From Olsenella sp. An270 (GTDB lineage: Bacteria > Actinomycetota > Coriobacteriia > Coriobacteriales > Atopobiaceae), in the NCBI RefSeq assembly GCF_002159735.1, contig NZ_NFJF01000003.1:124001-188000 (forward strand): 64,000 nucleotides of DNA, in the 5' to 3' direction. A program made the position numbers and the translations under genes. Below, piece after piece: positions 25,526 through 33,466 of this stretch. The notes beneath the pieces are model-generated. The model had not been told where the DNA came from. It saw only the letters and a program-made list of their open reading frames with translations, and searched no databases. The first letter of the stretch is position 1. Each line of letters opens with the position of its first letter.

Positions 25526-26569
25526 ATGGCAAGCAACACCCTGCACGGTGTCAACCTGACGGGCTGGCTGACGCTCGAGTCCTGGGTCACCCCCGAGCTC
25601 TTCGCGGAGGCCGGCGCCCTCGACGAGGAACAGCTCGTACGGGCACTCGGCCGGCGTCGCTACGCCGACTACGTCCGCAACCACCGTGCCACCTTCGTCA
25701 CCCGCGACGACCTCGCCCGCATCGCCGCGCGCGGCTTCAACGCCGTGCGCCTGCCCGTCCCGTGGTACGTCTACGGGGAGGAGGGCCCCGAGCCCGGTCC
25801 CTACCAGGGCTGCATCGAGCTCGTGGACGAGGCCCTCGAGTGGGCCGAGGAGATCGGCCTCCACGTGGTCTTCGCCCTGGCGATAAGCCCCGGCGCGCCC
25901 CACGGCGACAGCGGGACGTCCCCCGACAACGCGGACTGCCACGTCAGCCGCGACGAGGTGCTCGAGGTGGTCTACGCGCTGGCCAAGCGCTACGCGCACC
26001 GAGCCGGGTTCTTTGGTATGGAGCTCGCCGACGCCCCCGTCGTCCAGGTGCGCCGCGGCCTCACGCTCACCGACGGCGTGCCCGTCCACCGCTTGCGCAA
26101 CTACTACCGCGAGGCCTACGAGCTCGTCCGCAGCGCCGCCGGCGAGGACGTCGTGGTCATCATGCCCGACGGCGGGGTCACGAGCGGCTGGGGCCGCTTC
26201 ATGGCGCAGCGCCACTACCGCAACGTCTGGCTCGACTGCCAGCTCGACCGCCCGATCGAGCGCGTGGACGTCTCCGGGCCCGCGGGCGTTCGTCGCCTGG
26301 TCGAGGCGCTCGAGCGGCGTCTGCGTGACGCCCGCCGCGCCGACATGCCGGTCATGGTGGGCAAGTGGTCGTCGTCGCTGCCCGTGGCCGACTCCCAGAT
26401 GACGCCGGAGGGCCGCATCGCCCTCGAGCGCGTCTACACCTCCGAGCAGCTCCGCGCCTACGAGAAGTGCCCGGCGTGGTTCTTCAACACCTGGAAGACC
26501 TCGGGCATGCTCGCCGCCTGGGACGCGCGCGTCGCGCTCGCCACCTTCGAGCGCGGGATGATCGTCTGA
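25526..26569 (+). CDS. GH5 exo-beta-glucanase-like protein, probably catalytically inactive
   Basis: The 347-residue protein follows the GH5 exo-1,3-glucanase pattern: HGVNLTGWLTLESWVTPELF, then FNAVRLPVPWYVYG, a DEALEWAEEIGLHVVF strand and a KRYAHRAGFFGMEL strand. The acid/base site, normally ELLNEP, reads ELADAP, and the nucleophile site, normally GEWS, reads GKWS. Both catalytic glutamates therefore appear replaced (Ala and Lys). A carbohydrate-binding or regulatory role, or changed chemistry, is more likely than glucan hydrolysis. No signal peptide is seen. ATG at 25526 has GCGGAGGT upstream. Its stop overlaps the rsmI start (TGATG). Confidence 0.8.
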   Translation: MASNTLHGVNLTGWLTLESWVTPELFAEAGALDEEQLVRALGRRRYADYVRNHRATFVTRDDLARIAARGFNAVRLPVPWYVYGEEGPEPGPYQGCIELVDEALEWAEEIGLHVVFALAISPGAPHGDSGTSPDNADCHVSRDEVLEVVYALAKRYAHRAGFFGMELADAPVVQVRRGLTLTDGVPVHRLRNYYREAYELVRSAAGEDVVVIMPDGGVTSGWGRFMAQRHYRNVWLDCQLDRPIERVDVSGPAGVRRLVEALERRLRDARRADMPVMVGKWSSSLPVADSQMTPEGRIALERVYTSEQLRAYEKCPAWFFNTWKTSGMLAAWDARVALATFERGMIV

Positions 26570-27423
26570 TGGCGGGTCTTCTCAGCGTCGTTGGCACGCC
26601 CATAGGAAACCTCGAGGACGCCTCGCCGCGCGTGCGGCGGGTGCTCGGCGAGGCCGACGTGGTGCTCTGCGAGGACACCCGCGTGACGGGTCGCCTCATG
26701 AGCGCCTTTGGCCTGCACGTCCGCCTGGAGCGCTGCGACGAGAACGTCATGGCCGAGAAGACCGAGCGGGTGCTCGGCCGCCTCGCGGCGGGGGAGCGGG
26801 TGGCGTTCGTCTCCGACGCGGGCATGCCGGGTGTGAGTGACCCGGGCCAGCGGCTCGTCGACGCCGCGCTCGACGCCGGCGAGCGCGTCGAGGTGGTCCC
26901 GGGGCCGAGCGCGGTGACCTGCGCGCTCGTGGCATCGGGCCTGGCGAGCGAGCACTTCTTCTTCGAGGGGTTCCTGCCGCGCCGGCGCGGCGCCCAGCTC
27001 GCGCGCCTCGCGGAGCTCGCCGCGGTTCCCAGCACCCTGGTGATATACGAGAGCCCGCGCCGCGTGGCCGAGACCCTCGCCAACGTGGCGGAGGTGTTCC
27101 CCGAGCGCCGCGTCGCGCTCGTGCGCGAGCTCACGAAGCTCCACGAGGAGGTCGTGCGCGGCCTCGCCCCCGAGCTCGCGGCGGGCATCGCGGCCCGCGA
27201 GGAGGTGCGGGGCGAGTGCGTGATCGTGATCGCCGCTCCGTCCGCCGAGGAGCTCGCGGCGCGCCGCGCGGAGGTCGCCGGCCCCGAGCGCACGCTCGAG
27301 GAGGAGATCGCCGCGGGCCTCGCGGCCGGCGAGCCCAAGAGCGCGCTTGCCAGGCGCCTCGCAAAGTCCTTCTCGCTGCCCCGCGCCGAGGTCTACGACA
27401 AGGTGGTCGCCGCCGCGAGCTAG
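26569..27423 (+). CDS. rsmI: 16S rRNA 2'-O-methyltransferase RsmI
   Basis: The 284-residue protein has the RsmI hallmarks VGTPIGNLEDASPR, CEDTRVTGRL, SDAGMPGVSDPG, VPGPSAVTCALVASGL and YESPRR. It belongs to the tetrapyrrole-methylase fold and 2'-O-methylates C1402 of 16S rRNA. It starts within the stop of the GH5-like gene (TGATG), indicating translational coupling. The metG promoter follows. Confidence 0.96.
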   Translation: MAGLLSVVGTPIGNLEDASPRVRRVLGEADVVLCEDTRVTGRLMSAFGLHVRLERCDENVMAEKTERVLGRLAAGERVAFVSDAGMPGVSDPGQRLVDAALDAGERVEVVPGPSAVTCALVASGLASEHFFFEGFLPRRRGAQLARLAELAAVPSTLVIYESPRRVAETLANVAEVFPERRVALVRELTKLHEEVVRGLAPELAAGIAAREEVRGECVIVIAAPSAEELAARRAEVAGPERTLEEEIAAGLAAGEPKSALARRLAKSFSLPRAEVYDKVVAAAS

Positions 27424-27463
27424 GTCGGCGCGTCCCTCTCGCCCGCGCCGCCGCGCGGAATAG

Positions 27464-27469
27464 TACAAT
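27464..27469 (+). promoter_or_regulatory. Putative -10 element (TACAAT) for metG
   Basis: TACAAT is placed 39 bases before the metG start. A recurrent GTCCCTCTCGCCC motif is at 27432, directly after the rsmI stop. No clear -35 hexamer. Confidence 0.55.
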
Positions 27470-27508
27470 CGACCCCGCATGCCAAGATCCGTCATGAGGA
27501 GTCGCGCA

Positions 27509-29116
27509 ATGGCAGAGAAGCCGTCCTACTTTGTCACCACCCCCATCTACTACGTCAACGCCGCCCCGCACCTGGGCACCGCCTACTGCACGCTGCTCGC
27601 CGACGTCCAGGCGCGCTTCCGTCGCGCGGCAGGCTACGACGTCAAGTTCCTGACCGGCATGGACGAGCACGGCGAGAAGGTCGCCGAGGCCGCCGCCGAG
27701 CACGGCATGACCCCGCAGGAGTGGTGCGACTCCCAGGCCCCGCTCTTCCAGGATCTCTGGAGCGAGCTCGAGGTCTCCAACGACGACTTCATCCGCACCA
27801 CCGAGCCGCGCCAGCACCACGCGGTCCAGTACCTCTGGGACCGCATGCTGGAGTCCGGCTACCTCTACAAGGGCTCCTACGACGGCTGGTACTGCGTGCC
27901 CGAGGAGACCTACTTCACCGAGACCCAGGTCGAGAAGGCCGACGAGGAGCGCGGCACCAGGGGCCAGCACCTCTGCCCGGACTGCGGACGGCCGCTGGAG
28001 CGCGTCCAGGAGGAGTCCTACTTCTTCAAGCTCTCCGCCTTCCAGGACCGCCTCCTGGCGCTCTACGACGAGCACCCCGACTTCGTCCAGCCCGACTTCC
28101 GCATGAACGAGGTCCGCTCCTTCGTGGAGGGCGGCCTCACGGACACCTCGGTCTCCCGCACGACCTTCGACTGGGGCATCAAGGTGCCCTTTGACGACAA
28201 GCACGTCACCTACGTGTGGTTTGACGCGCTGCTCAACTACATGACCGCCGTGGGCTACAGCCTGGACGACCCGGAGTCGCGCGCCGAGCTCGCGCGCCGC
28301 TGGCCCGCCCAGTGCCACCTCATCGGCAAGGACATCATCCGCTTCCACTGCATCCTCTGGCCCGCCATGCTCATGGCCATCGACGAGGCCCTGCCCGAGC
28401 ACGTCTTCGTGCACGGCTTCCTCACGGTGCGCAACCCCGAGACCGGCCAGGCCGAGAAGATGTCCAAGTCCCGCGGCAACGCGATCGCCCCGCGCGACGT
28501 CATCGAGCTCCTGGGCGTCGAGGGCTACCGCTACTACTTCATGACCGACGTCGTCCACGGCGACGACTCGGCCATCTCCTTCGAGCGCATGGAGCAGGTC
28601 TACAACGCCGACCTCGCCAACAGCTGGGGCAACCTCGTGAGCCGCGCCCTCAACATGAGCGCCAAGTACTTCGACGGCAGGACGCCCGAGCTCGCGGACG
28701 GCTGGGCCGAGAAGGACGGCGTGCTCAAGGGCGTCGCCGAGGGCATCTACGACCGCTACGCGAGCCGCATGGAGGTCTTCGACTACGCCGGCGCCAAGGA
28801 CGCGGTCATGGAGCTCGTCCACGCCGCCAACCACTTCATCGAGGACTCCGCGCCCTGGGCCGTGGCCAAGGACCCGGAGCGCGCCGGCGAGCTCGCGGAC
28901 ATCATCGTGAGCCTGCTCGAGTCCATCCGCATCTCCGCGCACCTGCTCGCGCCGTTCATGCCCGAGACCTCGGCCGAGGTCCTGCGCCGCATGTCGCTCG
29001 AGGGCGAGGTGGCCACTGACGACCTGCGCGCGGCCTGCGCCTGGGGCGGCCTCGCCGGCGGCGTTGCCGTGACCAAGGGCGACGCGCTCTTCCCGCGCCT
29101 GGATACCAAGAAGTAG
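27509..29116 (+). CDS. metG: Methionyl-tRNA synthetase
   Basis: The 535-residue class I synthetase starts with FVTTPIYYVNAAPHLGTAYC, in which HLGT is the HIGH motif. It contains CPDCGRPL of the zinc-knuckle region and has KMSKS at 317-321. There is no C-terminal EMAP-like extension, as in the shorter MetRS type. It charges initiator and elongator tRNA-Met. ATG at 27509 follows ATGAGGAGT. A near neighbour is rsmA, seven bases downstream. Confidence 0.97.
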   Translation: MAEKPSYFVTTPIYYVNAAPHLGTAYCTLLADVQARFRRAAGYDVKFLTGMDEHGEKVAEAAAEHGMTPQEWCDSQAPLFQDLWSELEVSNDDFIRTTEPRQHHAVQYLWDRMLESGYLYKGSYDGWYCVPEETYFTETQVEKADEERGTRGQHLCPDCGRPLERVQEESYFFKLSAFQDRLLALYDEHPDFVQPDFRMNEVRSFVEGGLTDTSVSRTTFDWGIKVPFDDKHVTYVWFDALLNYMTAVGYSLDDPESRAELARRWPAQCHLIGKDIIRFHCILWPAMLMAIDEALPEHVFVHGFLTVRNPETGQAEKMSKSRGNAIAPRDVIELLGVEGYRYYFMTDVVHGDDSAISFERMEQVYNADLANSWGNLVSRALNMSAKYFDGRTPELADGWAEKDGVLKGVAEGIYDRYASRMEVFDYAGAKDAVMELVHAANHFIEDSAPWAVAKDPERAGELADIIVSLLESIRISAHLLAPFMPETSAEVLRRMSLEGEVATDDLRAACAWGGLAGGVAVTKGDALFPRLDTKK

Positions 29117-29122
29117 GCGAGC

Positions 29123-29983
29123 GTGACGGGTTCCCCTCTCGCAAACCCCGGCGCCACCCGCGCCCTGCTCGAGGCGTACGGCCTTGCGACCAAGCACAGC
29201 CTGGGCCAGAACTTCCTGGTGAACGACCACGTGATCGAGAAGATCATGGACCTGGCGGAGCTTGGCGAGAAGGACCGCGTGCTCGAGGTGGGCCCCGGCA
29301 TCGGCACGCTCACGCTGGCGCTGCTCGCCGAGGCCGGCCGCGTGGTCTCCGTCGAGATGGACCGCGAGCTCGAGCCGGTGCTCTCCGCGCACGCCGCGGC
29401 GCACCCCAACTTCGCCTACCTCATGGGCGACGCGCTGCGCGTGACGCCGGACCAGATCGCCGAGGCCGCGGGCGGCGAGCCCGACGTGCTCGTTGCCAAC
29501 CTGCCCTACAACGTGGCCGCCACGGTGATCCTGCGCTACCTGCAGGAGGTTCCGAGCCTGCGCCGCCTCGTCGTCATGGTGCAGGCCGAGGTGGCCGACC
29601 GCATCTGCGCGGACCCCGGCAACCGCACCTACGGCGCCTACACGGCCAAGCTCGCCCTTCTCGCCCGCGTGACCGGGCGCTTCGAGGTGGGCCCGGGCAA
29701 CTTCATGCCGCCGCCGCACGTGGACTCCGCCGTTGTGCGGATCGACCGCGAGCCGCTCGTGGACGCCGCGCGCGTGGCGGAGGTGTCCGCCGTGATCGAC
29801 GCCGCGTTCGCGCAGCGTCGCAAGACCATCCGCAACTCCATGTCCGCCTCCGGCTTCTCGCGCGACGTCCTGGACGCCGCCTTCGCCGAGACGGGCATCC
29901 AGCCAACCTGCCGCGCCGAGACCCTCGCGCCGGCGGACTTCGTGCGCCTCGCCGAGGCGCTCTCGCAGCCAGCTTCCCAGTGA
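29123..29983 (+). CDS. rsmA: 16S rRNA dimethyladenosine transferase
   Basis: The 286-residue enzyme (KsgA) carries HSLGQNFLVND, the SAM site LEVGPGIGTLT and the catalytic NLPYNV motif, and ends with the C-terminal substrate domain (AFAQRRKTIRNSM). It dimethylates A1518 and A1519 of 16S rRNA. Start is GTG at 29123. It follows metG closely and precedes the TatD gene, a Bacillus-like linkage, although the M5 RNase gene often found here is absent. Confidence 0.97.
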   Translation: MTGSPLANPGATRALLEAYGLATKHSLGQNFLVNDHVIEKIMDLAELGEKDRVLEVGPGIGTLTLALLAEAGRVVSVEMDRELEPVLSAHAAAHPNFAYLMGDALRVTPDQIAEAAGGEPDVLVANLPYNVAATVILRYLQEVPSLRRLVVMVQAEVADRICADPGNRTYGAYTAKLALLARVTGRFEVGPGNFMPPPHVDSAVVRIDREPLVDAARVAEVSAVIDAAFAQRRKTIRNSMSASGFSRDVLDAAFAETGIQPTCRAETLAPADFVRLAEALSQPASQ

Positions 29984-29992
29984 GGAGAGGAA

Positions 29993-31006
29993 ATGTCCGA
30001 AGAACAGATCGCGCTCGATGACCTCATGCTCACCGACGGCGAGCTCTTCCACGACCGCAAGGGTGCGGTCTGCGACTTGCCGCGCCCGCTCGCGCCGCTC
30101 GCCGACACGCACGGCCACCTCACGAGCTTCCGCGCCCACGACCCCGCGATGGCGCTCGTGCGCGCGGCGCTCGCCGGCGTTCGCCTGCTCGTCGTGCCGG
30201 TGGACCCCGTGAGCGACATCCCCCGCAAGTGGGAGAGCGTGGGTGCGTTCAACTCCTGGCTCGAGGGCCAGATCGACCTCGCCCGCGTGTGCCTCGTCGA
30301 GGCGCGCGAGATGGGCCTCACGCCGCCCGTCTTCGAGGGCTACGACGCTCCCGAGCTCCTGGACAACGTGCGCATCGTCGCCGGCGTGCACCCCTACGGC
30401 TCGGCCGAGGTGGACGACGCCGCGATCGAGCGCCTGCGTGAGCTGCTGGCCAGCCCCCGCGCCGTGGGCGTGGGCGAGTTCGGCCTCGACTACGGCCCCT
30501 ACAACAAGGTCGCCCCCGACGTGCAGGAGGCCGCCTTCCGCCGCCAGCTGCGCGTGGCCCACGAGCTCGAGCTGCCCGTCGAGCTTCACATCCGCGACGC
30601 CGCCGTCGACGTGCGCGCCAACGCGCACCGTCTCGCCGCCCGCGTCCTGCGCGAGGAGGGCGTGCCCGGGTCGGGCTGCGACCTGCACTGCTTCACCTCG
30701 GACCTCAAGGTGATGGAGGACTTCACGCGCCTGGGCTGCCACGTTGCCTTTGGCGGCGCCATCACCTTCACCCGCTCCGACGACATCCGCGAGGCGGCCA
30801 CCTACTGCCCCGAGCGCTACCTGCTCACCGAGACCGACAGCCCCTACATGGCGCCGGTGCCCCTGCGCGGCGAGGAGTGCGAGCCCGCCATGGTGGCCTT
30901 CACGGCCGCCCGCATCGCCGACGTCCGCGAGGCCGCCGGTCGCAGCGGCCGCCAGTCCACCTACGACGCGCTGTGGAAGAACGCCTGCTCGTTCTTCGGG
31001 CTGTAG
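29993..31006 (+). CDS. TatD-family metal-dependent hydrolase
   Basis: The 337-residue protein has the TatD metal ligands: DTHGH near residue 40, GEFGLDYG, HIRDA, LHCFTS and ETDSPY. Family members are Mg-dependent DNases or D-tyrosyl-type hydrolases acting on DNA ends. It is longer than typical TatD (about 260), with an N-terminal extension of roughly 35 residues and an inserted segment containing RKWESVGAFNSWLEGQ. ATG at 29993 follows GAGGAGAGG. Confidence 0.92.
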   Translation: MSEEQIALDDLMLTDGELFHDRKGAVCDLPRPLAPLADTHGHLTSFRAHDPAMALVRAALAGVRLLVVPVDPVSDIPRKWESVGAFNSWLEGQIDLARVCLVEAREMGLTPPVFEGYDAPELLDNVRIVAGVHPYGSAEVDDAAIERLRELLASPRAVGVGEFGLDYGPYNKVAPDVQEAAFRRQLRVAHELELPVELHIRDAAVDVRANAHRLAARVLREEGVPGSGCDLHCFTSDLKVMEDFTRLGCHVAFGGAITFTRSDDIREAATYCPERYLLTETDSPYMAPVPLRGEECEPAMVAFTAARIADVREAAGRSGRQSTYDALWKNACSFFGL

Positions 31007-31009
31007 GGG

Positions 31010-31453
31010 ATGGGAACCGCGATGTACGCCTGGCTTGCCGTCGTCCTTCTCGCCGTCCTGGCGTGCGTCATCGTCATGGTGGCGCTGTTCGTGGCCGCAT
31101 GGCGTCGCACGCTGGCGCAGGTCGAGGCCTCGGGGCTGCGCTATCGCATGCGGTGCGAGTCATGCGGGCATGAGTTCGAGCTCTCCCCGCGCGAGTTCGC
31201 GCGCTCTGGGATGCGGCGCTCTCGCTCGACCACCAGGACGCGCGTCAAGGGCGTGGCGCTGGTGAACGAGCCGCATTACCACTACGTGGCCAAGCGCTTC
31301 GTCTGCCCCGCGTGTGCCGAGAAGACCTGGTGCGAGAACCTCAACGCAAACGAGGCCCGGGACGTGGTCAACCCGATCGCGCTGCGCAACTTCGGCGCGG
31401 CGCTCGTGGTCCTCGTGCTGATCGGCTTTGCCCTGCGCGCCGTGCTCGCCTAG
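31010..31453 (+). CDS. Small membrane protein with zinc-ribbon-like cysteines
   Basis: The 147-residue protein has an N-terminal transmembrane helix (about 7-30), a cytoplasmic core with paired cysteines (CESCGHEFEL and CPACAEKTWC), and a C-terminal helix (AALVVLVLIGFALRAVLA). The cysteines suggest a zinc ribbon. I recognise no named family. It starts three bases after the TatD stop; a second ATG at 31022 is equally possible. Its stop shares CTAG with the convergent gene. Confidence 0.7.
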   Translation: MGTAMYAWLAVVLLAVLACVIVMVALFVAAWRRTLAQVEASGLRYRMRCESCGHEFELSPREFARSGMRRSRSTTRTRVKGVALVNEPHYHYVAKRFVCPACAEKTWCENLNANEARDVVNPIALRNFGAALVVLVLIGFALRAVLA

Positions 31454-32007
31454 CGCGCGCGACACGTGAGGCGCGCGTAGCGCGACGGCCGCACGTACTG
31501 CTCACCCGCGTCCTCGCCGGCGAGGAGGGCGAGGACCAGCCGGTCGAGCGCCTCCGACACGCGCCGCCGGGCCCATCCCATGCGCGGACGGCGGGCCATG
31601 TCCGGCAGGAGGCCGGCGTCGCCCACCACGAGGCCGCCGCACCAGACGAGCCCGCGCTCCTCGCTGCGCTCCTCGAGCGCGGCGAGGGCGTGCGTCGCGA
31701 TCCCCGGGTCATCATTCACGCAGAGCAGCGCATAGACGCGCGCCCCGGCGGGTGCGTAGCTGAGGGGCAGCTCCTCGACGCGCGGCGCGGCGGAGCCCAG
31801 CGCGAGGGCGAGAAGGACCGTGTCGCAGCGGGCGACGTCTGCGCCCGCGACCGCGCGCACGAGCTCCGGCGCGGCCACGCCCGAGAGCCGCGCGTAGACG
31901 GGCAGCGCCTCGGTCGCGTCCGCGAGCAGCGTTGACGCGGCGTCGCCCCCGCCTGCACTCACGAGCGCGACGCGCGCGGGCAGCGCTCTGGCCGCGACCT
32001 CGCTCAT
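31450..32007 (-). CDS. Flavodoxin-like/NAD(P)H-dependent reductase-like protein (tentative)
   Basis: The 185-residue protein alternates strands and helices (RVALVSAGGGDAASTLLAD, DTVLLALALGS, GLVWCGGLVVGDAGLL). It ends with a helix pattern (MGWARRRVSEALDRLVLALLAGE) that resembles small flavodoxin-fold reductase-like proteins of Gram-positive bacteria. The typical FMN-binding T/SxTGxT motif is not visible, so the assignment is weak. The ATG at 32007 is chosen for the upstream AGGGAGG; an extension to 32034 lacks support. Repeat array E lies directly upstream. Confidence 0.5.
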   Translation of the reverse strand: MSEVAARALPARVALVSAGGGDAASTLLADATEALPVYARLSGVAAPELVRAVAGADVARCDTVLLALALGSAAPRVEELPLSYAPAGARVYALLCVNDDPGIATHALAALEERSEERGLVWCGGLVVGDAGLLPDMARRPRMGWARRRVSEALDRLVLALLAGEDAGEQYVRPSRYARLTCRAR

Positions 32008-32035
32008 CGAACCTCCCTCGTCCTGTGCCCACATT

Positions 32036-32306
32036 GTGCGCCAATTCCGATCCCGTTGTGCGCCCCGTCCGGGAATTCGCGCCCTTGTCGGCGCCCCGTC
32101 TAGAAATCGCGGCTCTTGTCATACCGCCTTCTAGTAATCGGCGCCCTTGTACTTCTCGGCCGTACAAGGTCCCGGATTTCTAGATTTGCTGTCGAGAAAA
32201 CGGCCTCCTGTCGGGCGTCACCGCACAAGGGCGCGATTTCCTAGAAGGCCATGCGACAAGGACCGCGATTCCTAGAAGCCCCCAGGACAACCCTGCGTTT
32301 TTCTAG
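32036..32306. repeat. Element E: nine-unit direct/inverted array with 31-bp periodicity
   Basis: Units resembling CTAGAAATCGCGGCCCTTGT start near 32036 (weak), 32067, 32098 and 32128 in forward orientation. An inverted unit follows at 32164-32183, a degenerate forward unit at 32191-32212, and inverted units at 32225-32244, 32256-32275 and 32287-32306. Start-to-start distances are about 31 bp or twice that. The array occupies most of the 374 bases between the divergent flavodoxin-like gene and comF. It is not CRISPR: units are inverted and degenerate and the gaps are about 11 bp. It could be a cooperative operator or an iteron-like binding array. Confidence 0.8.
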
Positions 32307-32381
32307 ACGGCGCCGGCCGGGGGAGCGGTGCTACAACGATAGTCGCATCGTGCGGCGGCCGGGGATCGGGGGGGGGTGCGC

Positions 32382-33113
32382 ATGCGGATCGCGGGGATCG
32401 CGCGCCGTGCGGCGGATGCCTTTGCCGAGGGCCTCTGGCCCACGCGCTGCGTGGGCTGCGAGCAGCCCGGCGAGCTCCTCTGCGACGAGTGCCGCTCGGC
32501 GCTCCCCTGGGTGGAGCAGCGCCTGGCCTGTCCGAGCTGCGGAGCGCCGTACGGCTTTCTCACCTGCACGGAGTGCGACGGCACCTGGCTCCCGCGCGCC
32601 ACGGTGGCGGCGCTCGACTTCCGCGGCACGCCCGCCCGCATGGCGACCTGCCTCAAGGACGCCCACGAGCTGCGCCTGGCGCCGGTGCTCGCGCAGGCGA
32701 TGGCGTGCGCCCTCGAGGAGGCCTCCGCCTGGCCCGCCCGCGACGGCGCCCCGCGCTTCTCGCCCGCCGACCTCGACGCCATCTGCTTCGTGCCCGCCAC
32801 GGCGGCCGCCTACGCCCGGCGCGGCTTCGACCACATGGAGCTCGTCGCCCGCGAGCTCTCCCTCGAGCTCGGCGTCCCGCTCGCGGACGTCCTCGTCCGG
32901 CCTACCGCCCGCGACCAGAGGGATCTCGGTCGTGCCGACCGCGAGAGGAACCTCTCCGGCACCATGCGGGCCCTCGACGACCTCGGCGGCGCTCGGCTCC
33001 TGCTCGTGGACGACGTCGCCACCACGGGCGCCTCGCTCGCGGAGGGCACGCGCGCCCTTTTGGCCCGCGGCGCCGCCCCCGTCACCGCCTGCGTGCTCGC
33101 ACGCGTCTGGTGA
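32382..33113 (+). CDS. comF: ComF-family phosphoribosyltransferase-like competence protein
   Basis: The 243-residue protein has an N-terminal zinc-ribbon region with eight cysteines (Cys23, 26, 34, 37, 50, 53, 62, 65) and a C-terminal phosphoribosyltransferase domain with the PRPP loop LLLVDDVATTGAS. ComFC-type proteins are required for natural DNA uptake and DNA processing in competent bacteria. ATG at 32382 is preferred; an in-frame GTG is six bases upstream. A TACAAC -10-like hexamer is near 32331. Downstream are the structured RNA and, two genes on, hpf, the order typical of clostridial comFC-raiA regions. Confidence 0.92.
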   Translation: MRIAGIARRAADAFAEGLWPTRCVGCEQPGELLCDECRSALPWVEQRLACPSCGAPYGFLTCTECDGTWLPRATVAALDFRGTPARMATCLKDAHELRLAPVLAQAMACALEEASAWPARDGAPRFSPADLDAICFVPATAAAYARRGFDHMELVARELSLELGVPLADVLVRPTARDQRDLGRADRERNLSGTMRALDDLGGARLLLVDDVATTGASLAEGTRALLARGAAPVTACVLARVW

Positions 33114-33163
33114 GCAGTTCGTTTCGCGGCTTGTCGTGCCGAGAAAAACGACCACGCGGCAGG

Positions 33164-33169
33164 TATACT
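33164..33169 (+). promoter_or_regulatory. Putative -10 element (TATACT) for the structured RNA
   Basis: TATACT ends 7 bases before the closing stem of the RNA begins at 33176, as expected for an RNA transcribed from its own promoter. -35 not clear. Confidence 0.6.
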
Positions 33170-33171
33170 GA

Positions 33172-33440
33172 AAGCCGTCTCAACCCAGGTCTGTGGTTGC
33201 GGGCGGCGCAGGTCGCCCCAGTCCATGCCAGACGAGGGCAAAGGGATCCACGTAAGCACGGGCGCGCGCGTCCGTGCGAGCATGGCTCGTCCTAGAGGTA
33301 AGCCGCACCGCCCGTCATACGCATGAGGCATCCGGCCTCGCGGGCGAGAGGGGCTCAAGTGGCGGCGCCGCGGTGCCGGAAGCGAAGCCCCCGGTGCGCG
33401 AGTGTGGGGTCAAAGACCAGGTCAGCTGGGTGAGACGACG
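33172..33440 (+). ncRNA. Structured non-coding RNA, candidate raiA-motif RNA
   Basis: The 353-base gap after comF has no plausible gene but holds an independent promoter and a closing stem: GTCTCAACCCAG (33177-33188) pairs with CTGGGTGAGAC (33426-33436) with one bulged A, enclosing about 240 bases rich in local stems (for example around 33268-33292, 33365-33405). Expected landmarks of RNase P RNA, tmRNA, 4.5S/SRP RNA and T-box leaders are absent. The position between comF and hpf/raiA matches the genomic home of the raiA RNA motif described in Firmicutes and Actinobacteria, with the lipoprotein gene intervening. Assignment rests on context and overall fold. Confidence 0.6.
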
Positions 33441-33466
33441 ACGTACGACGAGAGAAGAGGTCGGAC

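Noticed and set aside
27131-30742. 1203-codon minus-strand open frame opposite rsmI, metG, rsmA and tatD
   Set aside because: Shadow of well-supported plus-strand genes with catalytic motifs.
32036-32306. CRISPR array
   Set aside because: Units are degenerate and partly inverted, the gaps are about 11 bp, and there is no cas gene.
33172-33440. RNase P RNA, tmRNA or SRP RNA
   Set aside because: Conserved landmarks such as GAGGAAAGTCC (RNase P), the tmRNA tag/acceptor ends and GGAAGGAAGCAGC (SRP) are not present.
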